Of a stretch of DNA of 64,000 nucleotides, positions 1-10,986 are shown one piece after another (within the stretch, counting starts at the first letter, position 1; every line of letters begins with the position of its first letter). The notes under the pieces were generated by a model. The model was not told the DNA's origin and did no database searches. It saw nothing but the letters and a program-made list of their open reading frames with translations. The translations under genes and the position numbers were made by a program. Where the stretch lies: NCBI GenBank assembly GCA_015680685.1, contig MNCI01013629.1, positions 639,009 to 703,008 of the forward strand, given 5' to 3'. This DNA comes from Gnetum montanum. Lineage: Eukaryota; Streptophyta; Gnetopsida; Gnetales; Gnetaceae.

Positions 1-1696
1 CTTCAGAAACTCCTCGACTCTAGAGCTCCTCTTGGTCTTCACTTTCACAGGAAGGCCACTCGAGGGGATGCCAAATAGGTCCGAGAAGAGCTGAGCGTCA
101 ATATCGAAGTTTACGTGCACATTATGCACGCGTGTGCTAAAACGATCCGCCTTCTCACTGAAGGAGTTGACCAAGGTTATCATTTCGCTAGCGGGGACAT
201 CAGGGGTCGTAGCCAAAAACAGGTGCATTAGCCCTGCGGCCTGGATCTTTGTGGTCACCGCGACTGGGGCCGCCGAGTGGCCGAGCCAATGCTGTGCCTC
301 CTTAATGTCCCCGTAATGAAAGAGAACATCCCTCTCCTCGTGGCCGGAAATTGTAAGGGTAATCTCCTGGGATTCCGTGACTGAAAGACATAAAACGCAA
401 GCCAAACAGAAACGCTATTACATAGTATCCAGAACCCTCATAATCACACGCGAACATTAGAACGCGTAGCGGCCTTACCGGGGCCAAACGGCAACAGAAA
501 TGGCAGGAGTTCCCTCTGCACGTCCTCGATGGTAAGGGGCGGATCCAAGGTCCAGTCCTCGTGCAGCCACCCGAGTTCCCGATAGTTCTTAAAAGAGTGC
601 TCATAACGGGTGTGATACTCACGCATCTCATGGCCAATTTGCCCGATCACACCGGCACGCACGTTGTTGGTCGCGGTAAACGCCATTATTGCCGTTTCGG
701 CCTAGGCCAACGTATCGTCATCGCCAACTAACCTGTTGTCATGTATAAAAAACCTGTACCATACAGCGTAAGCTTATTTTACATTTTGCACATAGACTTC
801 TCCTACATTACACGCAGACAAAAAAAATAGAAAAGTAGACACTAACAAAATCTGCTTACCCGCCCGCGTAGTACACCGTGCCTTGCGGGTTCTGGAAGTA
901 CGTCGACACATGACGAGCTACGAACAGCGTGTTATACGCATGATAACAGTTGAAACGGGCCATGCCCCAGATCCAGTGTAAACTCCGCAGATCGCGGGCG
1001 CTGAGCACTTGGTCCTCGGGATAACCCGTGTCGATGGCTCTGTCTGTCAGGTAAGCCAGAATCCCGTGCGCAGACCCCGCCAATAGGTGCTCCAAAATAG
1101 CACCGGCAACATCCCCAGTCACATTAGACCAGACAATTATGCTGAAGTTACACAGCAGAAACTGTAGAAACTCCAGCGCCCCCTTTCGGAACCAAATGGC
1201 CTTCCCCTGCACTCGTGTGTAAGGGGGAGGAACATTGGGGACGATGGGGTTCACCCAGCATAAAACCCCAATGAGGTCTAGCACAATTAGGATGGGCTTC
1301 AGCGCGACGCTGTATAGCAAAGCCAAAGCGTATATTAACACCTACATTTGCATTTGCATGACTAACACAAAAAAACTCATAAAACGCACCCAGGCCGAAA
1401 TCGCCCAAACCCTTGTAATAACGCAGGGTTCGTCCCTGACAACGGCGATAAACGCAATCCTTTCAAACCCTCGCGTCAGCCCGAGGTCCATAACTCGAAA
1501 TCAACATGCACACAAATGAAAATATACCACAAAAAGCAGCCATAGAAACGAACGTAAGTATGTGAGGAACGACTAACCGGTTCAACGGCGCTGGGTCTCA
1601 AACATCGATCAACGCCTGCGAGACACGGTCCAGAGTTGCTTGCATTTCGTCGATCTTGGCCAGCTTTGTGTTCTTCTTCTTGGTCTTCTGTGCCAT
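1..1696 (-). pseudogene. E1 antisense gene, exons 1-4 (cut by window edge)
   Basis: Four exons can be placed on the minus strand: exon 1 1696-1578, exon 2 1309-860, exon 3 753-479, exon 4 380 to beyond 1. All introns are GT-AG, and the phases are 2, 2 and 1, as in the E6 gene. Exon 1 starts ATG and encodes a short lysine-rich segment (KTKKKNTK). Exon 2 (450 nt) is HAD/NIF-like, with motifs ILIVLDLIGVL, EFLQFLLCNFSIIVWS and NTLF. Exon 3 ends in GWLHED followed by a helical stretch; exon 4 begins the uncharacterised domain containing LFSDLFGIPSSG. Two in-frame stops are seen (one in exon 1, one in exon 3), both explicable as single C-to-T changes. A weak TATA-like site lies at 1847-1854. Its phase consistency, on the strand opposite pol, argues against chance. 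Function unknown. Confidence 0.75.
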
Positions 1697-2106
1697 TGCG
1701 ACAGCTTCAGAATTCTTTCGTAGCTTAACACTTGCAAATCTTCATGAGATTACACACCCTAACTCTCTGCTCTTCCTTTGCTTAGCAACAGTTACGAATT
1801 CGAATTCTCGATAGCCAACAGCCTGTTCTCATCGAAGAACCACCTAGTTATACGTGAGGATCACCGACTTGATATCAGAATTAAGCGGAACTTTCCTGAA
1901 ATGGGATCCGAAAATCCAGATATTAATGCGGCCGATATCGCACGCGCCACTGTCCGAAATGACGTTAAACTACCACATCTTATCACCTTGTAATCGGGTT
2001 ACATTGATTACAGCTTGTCTATAATATTCAAAATTCAGTTAGCCTTCCACGTTCGGCGACATCACGTCACCTGGCTCCTAACCATTTACGCATTCGCTAA
2101 TTTTGC

Positions 2107-2108
2107 AG
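2107..2108 (+). other. Sense 3' splice acceptor before E1 pol
   Basis: TTTTGCAG ends at 2108, 12 bases before the pol ATG at 2121. A branch-point-like CGCTAAT lies just upstream. The same arrangement occurs in E4, E5 and E6. Confidence 0.5.
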
Positions 2109-2120
2109 GACAGACGGGGA

Positions 2121-5100
2121 ATGGATGCCACAGTTTCAGCACCCTTAATTTTGACAGGCCCATACGGGAAGTTAATTAGACAGTTTGACGCCACGTATGT
2201 TAACCTCCCTTTAGAAAGCTTAACCATAGCTGCATCGGAGACGTCCCCAGAATGGCCAGAACAGTCAACGCGCACGCTAGACCTAGAGGCTGGAGACATA
2301 ACCAAGGACCCCCTCAGTCAGGTCCCTATCGTTACGCATAAGGGTGAGACTAAAACGCTCAAAGTTAGTTCCTTGTTAGACGAAAAAATGCACAGCGCAA
2401 TAAAACGGGTCCTGCAAGACAACATTACTGTCTTTGCATGGTCATACGAGGATATGCCTGGGTTAGATCCTAGGTTAATCCAGCATAACATTATTCTAGA
2501 CCCACAGATTAAAGCGGTTAGGCAAAAGGCACGCAAAATCAAACCAGAGATCACGCTAGCGGTGCGTGATGAAATCACCAAGCTGTACCAGGCTGGTTTC
2601 ATCTATGCAGTCAATTACTCAGACTGGGTATCTAACATTGTGATTGTGCCGAAGAAAACCGGGAGTATACGCATATGCATAGACTTCCGGGATCTGAACA
2701 AAGCCACAATCAAGGATAACTTCCCGTTGCCGAGTATCGACCAGCTAGTGGATACAACAGCTGAGCATGCGCTTCTGTCCTTCATGGATGGCTTTTCAGG
2801 CTATAACCAGATTCGCATTAACCCAGAACACCAACTGACCACGACGTTCATGACACCCTGGGGCACCTTTTGCTATATCATGATGCCTTTTGGCCTGAAA
2901 AATGCCAGGGCAACGTACCAACGGGCCATGACATACATCTTCAGTGATTACCTCCTAGGAAGGCTGTATGATTTCGTCGACGACATAGCTGTAAAATCTT
3001 TGAAGTCAGAAGATCATTCAGAGGACCTGGAGTTAGTCCTTAAAAGATGTTCCACACATGAGCTCTGGCTTAACCCAAAGAAGTGCGTATTTGGAGTCAA
3101 AACCGGGTGCATGCTGGGGTTTGTGGTATCGGAAACCGACATATGAGTTGACCCTGATAAGGTCAAAGCCATTGTCAAGTTAACACCACCCACAGACCTC
3201 AAGCAATTACGCGGATTGCAGGGACGCTTACAATTTATATGCCGGTTCATTTCGAGGTTAACTGACAAGTTACACCCTATGCAACACTTGCTGAAAAAGG
3301 GGGTTAATTTCGAATGGACTGACGATTGCCAGCATGCGTTTGATAGTTTGAAACAAGAACTGCAACGTTTGCCAACGGTTTTCCCGCCACAAAGGGATTT
3401 TCCTTTTTTTTATCTATCTTGCTACTTCAGACGTGGCAATAGCAGCATTACTTTGTCAAAAAAAAAGATGATGGGTCAAAAATGCCCATCTACTACTTGA
3501 GCCACGCTCTATGTGCGTACGAGACGAAATACAACGACATCGAGCGTAACTGCTTAGCATTAGTTTTTACACTTAAGAAATGTAGGCACTATCTTTTTTG
3601 TAGTCAAGTTAACGTCATCTGTAAAAACAACATCCTCAGAGCCATTACGCATAGCTTATACGAGAGTAGTAAAATAGCTCGCTGGAAGGCTATCCCCGCA
3701 GAATTCGATCTACACTATATTGGCCAATCGTCCACGAAAGGCCAAGCGATAGCTGACCAGTTAATAACTTCACCGATTAACAATCACGCAACCATAGAGC
3801 CAGAGTTCCCGGACGAACATGTACATAGTCTAAGCCCTGTCTCAAGAGGCCTCGAAGCAATGTTGTACTTTGATTGAGCTTCAACTGCCAGAGGCGGCAG
3901 TGCCGCCACGGTTCTTACGCTATCGCATGAGGATGTGCGTCTACACGCTTATCGATTGACCTTCCCTTGTACAAACAATATGGTAGAGTACGAAGGGCTC
4001 CTCAGGGGATTAATAACTGCAAGTGAACTTGGTGTTCAACACCTGGAAGTTAGGGGCGATTCGATGCTTGTCATAAATCAAATCACTGGAGTCTACGCCT
4101 GCAAGGCTATACATTTGCAGCCTTATTGTGATCAGGCTAAAGATCTTCTGAAGCGATTTACAATCTTCGATGCCCAACACGTCCCACGGACTGACAACAC
4201 GCTGGCCGACGCACTGGCCACCTTGGCTTTACACGTGCCTTCACACTTGTCTAACACCTGCCCTGCATTGATTACAGACTGTGCAAACCCTATCATTCAG
4301 GCGGCGCAAATCTCCTCTCTTCTCGAGGAAAGCACGCCTGAATGGTACGATAACATCAAAACTTATCTTTTACAGGGTGAGCTACCATCTACATTAACGC
4401 ACGCACAGAAAGACGCAATCCATAAGCGGGCTAGGCAATATGTCATCATCAGAGACAACACTCTCTGTAGGTGCTCCTTTGATGACGTGTTGCTTACCTG
4501 CGTTGACAAAGACCAAGTGCAACACATAGTTGGCGAAGTTCACGATGGATTGTGTGGCGGCCACGTAGCACCAAGGGCTATGGTCCTAAAAATCCGACGC
4601 TTAGGGTACTACTGGCCACGCATGGAAAGAGACTGCCTGACAAAGGTTAAAACTTGTGACACGTGTCAGCGTCACGCAAACCTCATCCACGTGTCGCCCA
4701 CAGAATTGCATACAGCGCAGATAACATGGCCATTTCAATGATGGGGACTGGACATCATAGGACCCATCACGCCAAAATCTTCTGCAGGGCATAGCTTCAT
4801 TATTACCGCTACTGAGTATTTTATGAAGTGGGTAGAAGCTGTCCCCCTGCGGAAAATCACATCCCAACAGGTTTGCCATTTTATCTTGGACAACATAGTA
4901 ACCCGATTTGGCCTCCCAATGACTATTGTGACCGACAATGGGCCACAGTTTAGTAGCACGGATACCAAATCCTTCTGTGACAACTTAGGCATTAGACAGT
5001 CTTTTTACTCTCCCTATTACCCGCAGGCGAATGGTCAAGCTGAAGCATCAAACAAAATAGTCATAAATCTACTCAAGAAAATGCTCGACGGCAACAAAAG

Positions 5101-5584
5101 GTGGTGGCACGAACAGATCCTCTACGTGCTATGGGCATACCGTACTATATGTAGGACAGCCACAGTTAGTACGCCCTATAGCCTGGTTTACGGATCTGAA
5201 GCAGTGCTACCTCTCGAGTTGCAAATCCCTTCTCTGAGAATGGTCCTCTCCGCGGTTATAAATGAGGCTCAACACACCGAGTCTCGAATCACAGATCTGG
5301 ATTCAGTAGAAGAGAAGCGGATTCAGGCTCTTGATATGATTGAAAAATTTCAGGACAAACAGCGCTAGAAACATCACCACAACCTTCAACAGCGCCCGAT
5401 CAAGAAAGCAGATCTTGTTCTCAAGGCTGTGCGTGAACCAGTAGGCAAGTTCTCTGCAAACTGGGAAGGCCCTTTCTTGGTGGTCGATGCATATGGCAAT
5501 GGAGCATTCAAATTAGCAGACGTCAATGACAACGAATTAGTAAACCCTGTCAATCATGTATACTTGAAGCGGTATTTCATCTAG
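2121..5584 (+). pseudogene. pol: E1 pol: RT, two RNase H domains, integrase
   Basis: Copies element RNA into DNA and inserts it. RT lies at about 2430-3000 with catalytic FVDD. Gypsy RNase H follows at about 3380-3770, and a second, archaeal-type RNase H at about 3865-4220 (acid residues in FDxAST, EYEGLL, RGDS and LADALA). The integrase HHCC finger is at 4535-4690 (HDGLCGGH, CDTC). The integrase core carries GLDIIG, VTDNGPQF and a YYPQANGQAEA glutamate, and the C-terminal domain ends with LKRYFI. The start is the ATG 12 bases after a splice acceptor. Damage: stops at 3144-3146, near 3875, at 4739-4741 and at 5366-5368, and a frameshift near 3400 in an A/T run. The paired RNase H domains place it in the Tat clade. 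Not functional as it stands. Confidence 0.9.
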
Positions 5585-5589
5585 CAGCA

Positions 5590-6085
5590 TCGACGGTGTT
5601 GATAGCAGGTATGGCAGTACTCGTCCGCTATGACGTAAAACTGGCATTGCACGTCTGCCACGACGTAAAACTAGCACTGATCGTCCGCCACGACGTAAAA
5701 CTGGCATGCCCTGCACGTGTCCGCCATGATGCTAAACTGGCAAGTGGTGACCGTCCGCTACGACGTAAAACTGGCAGTGTTGTACTGGTCCGCCAAGATG
5801 AAAAATTGGCATCTTTTGCATGCATCCGCCACGACGCTAAACTGGCACAGGTAAGTAACCGTCTGCTGAGACATAAAACCAGCACAGATTTGTCCCTGGG
5901 TCATGACATAAAACTGACATCCACAGCACGGTCTGCTGAGACCATAAACCAGCCTTACCACCGTCCGCTACGACGTAAAACTAGCGCCTCTCGGTCTGCC
6001 CGGACTTTAAACTGGGACCATGGTCTGCTGGGACTTAAAACCAGTAACGGCAGTCTACCAGGACTTAAAACTGGGATGTACAGAC
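5590..6085 (+). repeat. 3' tandem repeats of E1 (TAAACTRGCA type)
   Basis: Imperfect units of about 25-40 bases follow the pattern CGTCCGCTACGACGTAAAACTGGCA with variable spacers. They start just after the pol stop. One unit contains a perfect 5' splice consensus, CAG/GTAAGT, at 5848-5856. Related arrays lie after pol in every other element. Confidence 0.85.
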
Positions 6086-7161
6086 CACTACTATGTTCAA
6101 GCGAGCGTGATTATTCTTGTACAGCTGCACAGCAGACAGGGTGGGATACTGAAATAGTCCCAGTGTCGCCACCCACCGGCATCCTACTAATTTCTCGGAT
6201 AAGCTAAGAGGCATCTTACTGATCCCTCGGAGATGCCGCCACCGCACCCACTGCAGTGGTGGTACCTCTGAGAGTTTAGCCTCGCCAGTCGGAGCTTCGA
6301 CGAAATCCTCGTCGGCAACGGCCTCGAGAATCCTCGCCAATCATCGCTATCGGACGCCGACCTCGCAGATTCATCTGGCCGGTTCCTTATACGACTAGTT
6401 AGCTGCGCTGTGTCTGATGCCTTTTGGCGAAGATATGTAGCGCCAATCGTCAGGATTGGCGGCTCGGCCGGAGTGCTCCGGCTCCTTCTTTACAACCCAT
6501 TCGCTCTATCTCACATCAAACGGCGTTTGTTTCAAGCACCTCGCCTCTTGTCTATGAGCAATGGTGTCCTCTGCTTTCCTTTTTGTGGTTGCAGGGTACT
6601 TGCCTTAGAGAATGTCATCCAAAGGTGCGTTCATCTGAGCGGTAAAGTACAACAGCGTGTTGAAATGGCTGCTCAAGTCTGCCTGACCACTTAGCTCTTC
6701 ACATCTATACCTCGTACAATCCTGCCCTCAACTCTTGTTTTCCTTCATCCCCACCACCCGGTTCCCATACGCAACATCTACATACGCAAGTATTCATTTT
6801 CCACACTCACGCTAGCAGAGACATCACAAAAGTGATGCGCAATGCTCCTTTTGCACGCATTCCTGCTATAACTGGTAACAGAGAAACCTCAGGTTGACGT
6901 GCTACGCTCGTCTGAAAGCATTCCTGTTGACCACACATTTCATACCCCTACCATCATAATTCATTTTGCATTTTCCCTGAGCCTGTTTCCAGTTCCATCC
7001 CTCTATCTCCCATACCTTCCAGTCTTGCTCTTCCATGTTGATAGGGCAATATTTGAGTAGCCATGGATGAATGCTGTTCTTGCTTCTACCAATCCGGTGT
7101 TTTGTATTCTTTGTCGACGTCCTTCGGGTAAGCCCTCCAACCGTCAACAAAGAGGGGCCAT
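6086..7161 (+). other. E1 3' noncoding region
   Basis: No convincing gene. The DNA is conserved with E2 (9910-10986) and patchily with E5 (29880-31058), including the block CCCTCGGAGATGCC and an acceptor-like TTGTGGTTGCAG at about 6582-6593. It ends in the hairpin (7109-7152) and polypurine tract. Confidence 0.6.
7109..7161 (+). promoter_or_regulatory. E1 hairpin and polypurine tract
   Basis: Stem arms CTTTGTCGACG (7109-7119) and CGTCAACAAAG (7142-7152) pair over 11 positions with one mismatch. The 3' arm runs into AAAGAGGGGCCAT, the polypurine tract that primes plus-strand DNA synthesis immediately before the LTR. All six elements have an equivalent structure. Confidence 0.8.
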
Positions 7162-8515
7162 TGAAACACCGTGAAAATTACGAGTCGGCCTCAGGCAAAG
7201 ATTCGCAATTCAAGCGAGAGCGCGCATCAATTTTGTTCAAGGACAAGTTTACGCTCTATCACACATGGCAGCGTAATGAGCGTAATAAGCTCCAAGGCAA
7301 TCGAAGGCAGAGTCCAGAGAAGCACAATAGTTCAATACTTTTTCTCGCAGCGCATGAGTAACTTGTCTTTATGCTTGTTACGCGGCGGTGCGTGCCATTG
7401 CGTATGTCATCATTAAAGCTAGATATTGTTTACGCTTCATCACGCGCAGCTGCATAGTGAGTGTAAGTTACACATTGTTTACGCTTCATCACGCGCAGCT
7501 GCGTAGTGAGCGTAAGTTGTACATTGTTTACGCTTTGTTACGCGTAGTTGCGTAGTGAGCGTAAAACAATTTTGAGCATATTATTTTCTACACCGGATTA
7601 GGCTCAGACACGCAATACGACGTGAATGAGTGTAATACAGCCTGAAGACAATTGAAGCACGCTCAGCATGTACCTGCTCTTCACACGCACAGCACGCAAG
7701 TGAGCGTGTTGTGCATAGTCACAGTCTGACTTAAAATGGTCATGCCAACAGGACCCGAAACATCCGGGACCCCCGTCATCAGGGTTGCGCCTTTTTCATG
7801 AAGCGTCGTGGCCTATAAATACCTCAGTTGACAAAGATACAAGGGTTGGCAAATCAAAGAAGCAAAAGCATATTTCTGAGCACCAGAGCACTTAGCACTT
7901 TGGAGCAGAGATACAGAGAACAGTGTTTTGGCAATTGCTAACATTATCACCTTACTGCAGAAGTAGAGCACAGTTCGCTTTGAGCACCGGTGACAGGAGT
8001 AATCGTTCTGCTGAGAAGGACTCTATCAATTAGAAGCAATTGATTGGTAGACGTCAAAGCTTGGCCTGTCTCGCATCTCAGCCTTTGCCCCCGAGGTAGA
8101 TCGGACTTCTGTTTAGACCGTTTTGCTTATTTTTGTGCTTGTTTCACATCCTGTAATTGGGGACTCCCCGGTGTAATCTCTCATGCAAAATACACATTGT
8201 TAAGTCAAAGCGTAGATCTTGAAGCTACGTGCGTCTCTTATGTCAGCCTCCTTTTATCGTGTTTAGCATTATCACCGTTACAATCCGTCTACATCGTTTT
8301 CCCCTCGTTTTACGACTCCTCGAATTAGATCGCTTTCCTTTTGCGTAATTTACATTGTTTTACTGACCTGTAAGTCCCTGTCTGATCGACAAGACCGTTC
8401 AGGGTGCCGCGGATTCATTTTTTCCAGCATAGCCCTCGCACGGATCCGTGGCTAAAACTATGTGCACCAGAAACTCGGTCGGTATTTCCAGCTACCGACG
8501 TTTTCTGTCGCTACA
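7162..8515 (+). repeat. E1 3' LTR (1,354 bp)
   Basis: Starts TGAAACACC right after the polypurine tract and ends CTACA. It contains three 37-bp dyads (7430-7564), a TATA box TATAAATA at 7814-7821, a conserved GGTTGGCAAA about 30 bases downstream, and a U5 segment with GTAAGTCC (GT at 8370) followed by the hairpin-forming TGTCTGATCGACA. Confidence 0.92.
7430..7564 (+). repeat. Three palindromic 37-bp repeats in E1 LTR
   Basis: Units at 7430-7466, 7479-7515 and 7528-7564 have a period of 49 bases. Each is an imperfect dyad with TTACGCT at the left, AGCGTAA at the right and a GCAGCTGC-like centre. E2 has the same three units. Confidence 0.9.
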
Positions 8516-9409
8516 GTGTCGCCCACAGAATTGCATACAACGTAGATAACATGGCCATTTCAGCGATGGGGACTGGACATCATAGGACCCATCACGCCAA
8601 AATCTTCTGTAGGGCATAGCTTCATTATTACCGCTACTGAGTACTTTACGAAGTGGGTAGAAGCTGTCCCCCTGCGGAAAATCACATCCCAACAGGTTTG
8701 CCATTTTATCTTGGACAACATAGTAACCATATTTGGTCTCCCAATAACTGTTGTGACCGACAATGGGCCACAGTTCAGTAGCACGGATACCAAATCCTTC
8801 TGCGACAACCTAGGCATTAGACAGTCTTTTTCCTCTCCCTATTACCCGCAGGCGAATGGTCAAGCTGAAGCATCAAACAAAATAGTCATCAATCTGCTCA
8901 AGAAAATGCTCGACGGCAACAAAAGGCGGTGGCATGAACAGATCCTCTATGTGCTATGGGCATATCGTACTACGTGTAGGACAGCTACGGGTAGTACGCC
9001 CTATGGCCTGGTTTACGGATCTGAAGCAGTACTACCTCTTGAATTGCAAATTCCTTCTCTGAGAATGGTCCTCTCCACCATTATAAATGAGGCTCAACAC
9101 ACCGAGGCTCGGATAATGGATTTGGATTCAGTAGAAGAGAAGCGGATACAGGCTCTTGATGCGATTGAGAAATATCAAGATAAACAGAGACAAAAGCATC
9201 ATCACAATCTTCAGCAGCGTCCGATCAAAAAAGGAGACCTAGTCCTCAAAGCTGTGTGTGAGCCGGCAGGCAAGTTCTCGACGAATTGGGAAGGGCCTTT
9301 CTCGGTGGTCGATGCATATAGCAACGGAGCTTTGAGACTCACAGACATCAATGGCAATGAACTACCGAATCCTATGAACCATGTATACTTGAAGCGGTAT
9401 TTCATCTAG
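8516..9409 (+). pseudogene. pol: E2 integrase, C-terminal part of pol
   Basis: Open almost throughout, it is the best-preserved integrase in the window. It begins inside the linker after the HHCC finger because E1 is inserted there. The core shows GLDIIGP, VTDNGPQFSS and YYPQANGQAEAS (the D, D, E triad). The C-terminal domain contains IKKGDLVLKAV and NWEGPFSVVDAY and ends LKRYFI. One amber stop occurs near the start, where E1 has CAG. The rest of this pol lies left of the window. Confidence 0.9.
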
Positions 9410-9414
9410 CAGCA

Positions 9415-9910
9415 TCGACGGTGTTGACAGCAGGTATGGCAGTACACGTCTGCTACGATGTAAAACTGGCACCAGACGTCCGCTACGACGTAAAACTGGC
9501 ACTGATCGTCCGCCACGACGTAAAACTGGCATGCCTTGCACCCATCCGCCATGACGCTAAACTGGCAGGTGGTAACCGTCCGCTACGACGTAAAATTGGC
9601 AATGTTATACAGGTCCGCCAAGACGAAAAACTGGCATCTTTTGCACGCGTCCGCCACGACGCTAAACTGGCACAGGTAAGTAGCCGTCTGCTGAGACTTA
9701 AAACCAGCGCAGATCTGTCCCTGGGTCATGACACAAAACTGATACCCACAGTGCGGTGTGCTGAGACCATAAATCAGACATACCACCGTCCGCTACGACG
9801 TAAAACTAGCACCTCTCGGTCTGCCCGGACTTTAAACTAGGACCATGGTCTGCTGAGACTTAAAACTAGTAACGGCAGTCTACTAGGACTTAAAACTAGG
9901 ATGTACAGAT
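9415..9910 (+). repeat. 3' tandem repeats of E2
   Basis: Same array as in E1, unit by unit, including the perfect 5' splice consensus CAG/GTAAGT (GT at 9676-9677). Confidence 0.85.
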
Positions 9911-10986
9911 CGCTACAATGTTCAAGCGAGCATGATCATTCTCGTACAACTGCACAGCAGACGGGGTGGGATACTGAAACCGTCCCAGTGTCGCCACCCC
10001 ACCAGGCATCCTACTGATTCCTCAGATAAGCTAAGAGGCATCTTACTAATCCCTCGGAGATGCCGTCGTTGCACCCACTGCAGTGGTGCCACCTCTGAGA
10101 GTTTAGCCTCGCCAGTCGGAGCTCCGACGAAATCCTCGTCGGCAACGGCCTCAGGAATCCTCGCCAATCATTGCTATCGGACGCCGGCCTCGTAGATTCA
10201 TCTGGCCGGTTCCTTATGCGGCTAGTTAGCTGCGCTGTGTTTGATGCCTTTTGGCGAAGGTATGCAGTGCCAATCGTCAGGATTGGCAGCTTCGCCCGAG
10301 TGCTCCGACTCCTTCTTTACAGCCCATTCACTCTATCTCACATCAAACGTCGTCTGTTTCAAGCACCTCGCCTCTTGTTCATGAGCAACCGTGTCCTCTG
10401 CTTTCTTTTGTGGTTGCAGGTTACTTGCCTTGGAAAATATCGTCCAAAGGTGCGTTCATCTGAGCGGTAAAGTACAACAGCGTGTTGAAATGGCTGCTCA
10501 GGTTTGCCTGACCACTTAGCTCTGCACGTCTATACCTCATACAATCCTGCCCTTAACTCTTTTTTTCCTTCATCCCCACCACCCGGATCCCATACGCAAC
10601 ACCTACATACGCAAGTATTCATTCTCCGCACTCACGCTAGCAGAGACATCGCAAAAGTGATGTGCAACGCTCCTTTTGCACGCATTTCTGCTATAACTGG
10701 TAACAGAGAAACCTCAGGTTGACACGCTACGCTCGTCTGAAAGCATTCCTGTTGACCGCGTATTTCATACCCCTACTATCATAATTCATTTTGCATTTTC
10801 CCCGAACCTGTTTCCAGCTCCACCCCTCTATCTCCCATACCTACCAGTCTTGCTCTTCCATGTTGATAGGGCAACACTTGAGTAGCCATGGATGAACGCT
10901 GTTCTTGCTTCTACCGATCCGGTGTTTCGTATTCTTTGTCGACGTCTTTCAGGTAAGCCCTCCAATCGTCAACAAAGAGGGGCCAT
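9911..10986 (+). other. E2 3' noncoding region with hairpin and polypurine tract
   Basis: Noncoding and closely similar to the E1 region, with an acceptor-like TTGTGGTTGCAG near 10420. The stem arms are 10934-10944 and 10967-10977, and the polypurine tract ends at 10986. Confidence 0.7.

Larger units (their letters stand above)
1..8515 (+). mobile_element. E1: Tat-like Ty3/gypsy element, 3' part
   Basis: The left edge of the window lies inside the element's antisense gene. LTR, gag and protease are out of view to the left. What remains is antisense gene exons 1-4 (minus strand), pol, a tandem-repeat 3' region, a hairpin plus polypurine tract and the 3' LTR, which ends TACA at 8515. The next base begins a second integrase copy at exactly the point that aligns with E1 position 4691. 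This reads as E1 inserted into the integrase of a sister element (E2). The expected 5-bp target duplicate (GTGTC) would lie at the unseen 5' end. Confidence 0.85.

Noticed and set aside
5596-6207. Open frames of repeated RHDVKLA-like segments after pol (also 9421-9840 and 60408-60713)
   Set aside because: They are translations of noncoding tandem repeats. Unit lengths vary and frames are not conserved between elements.
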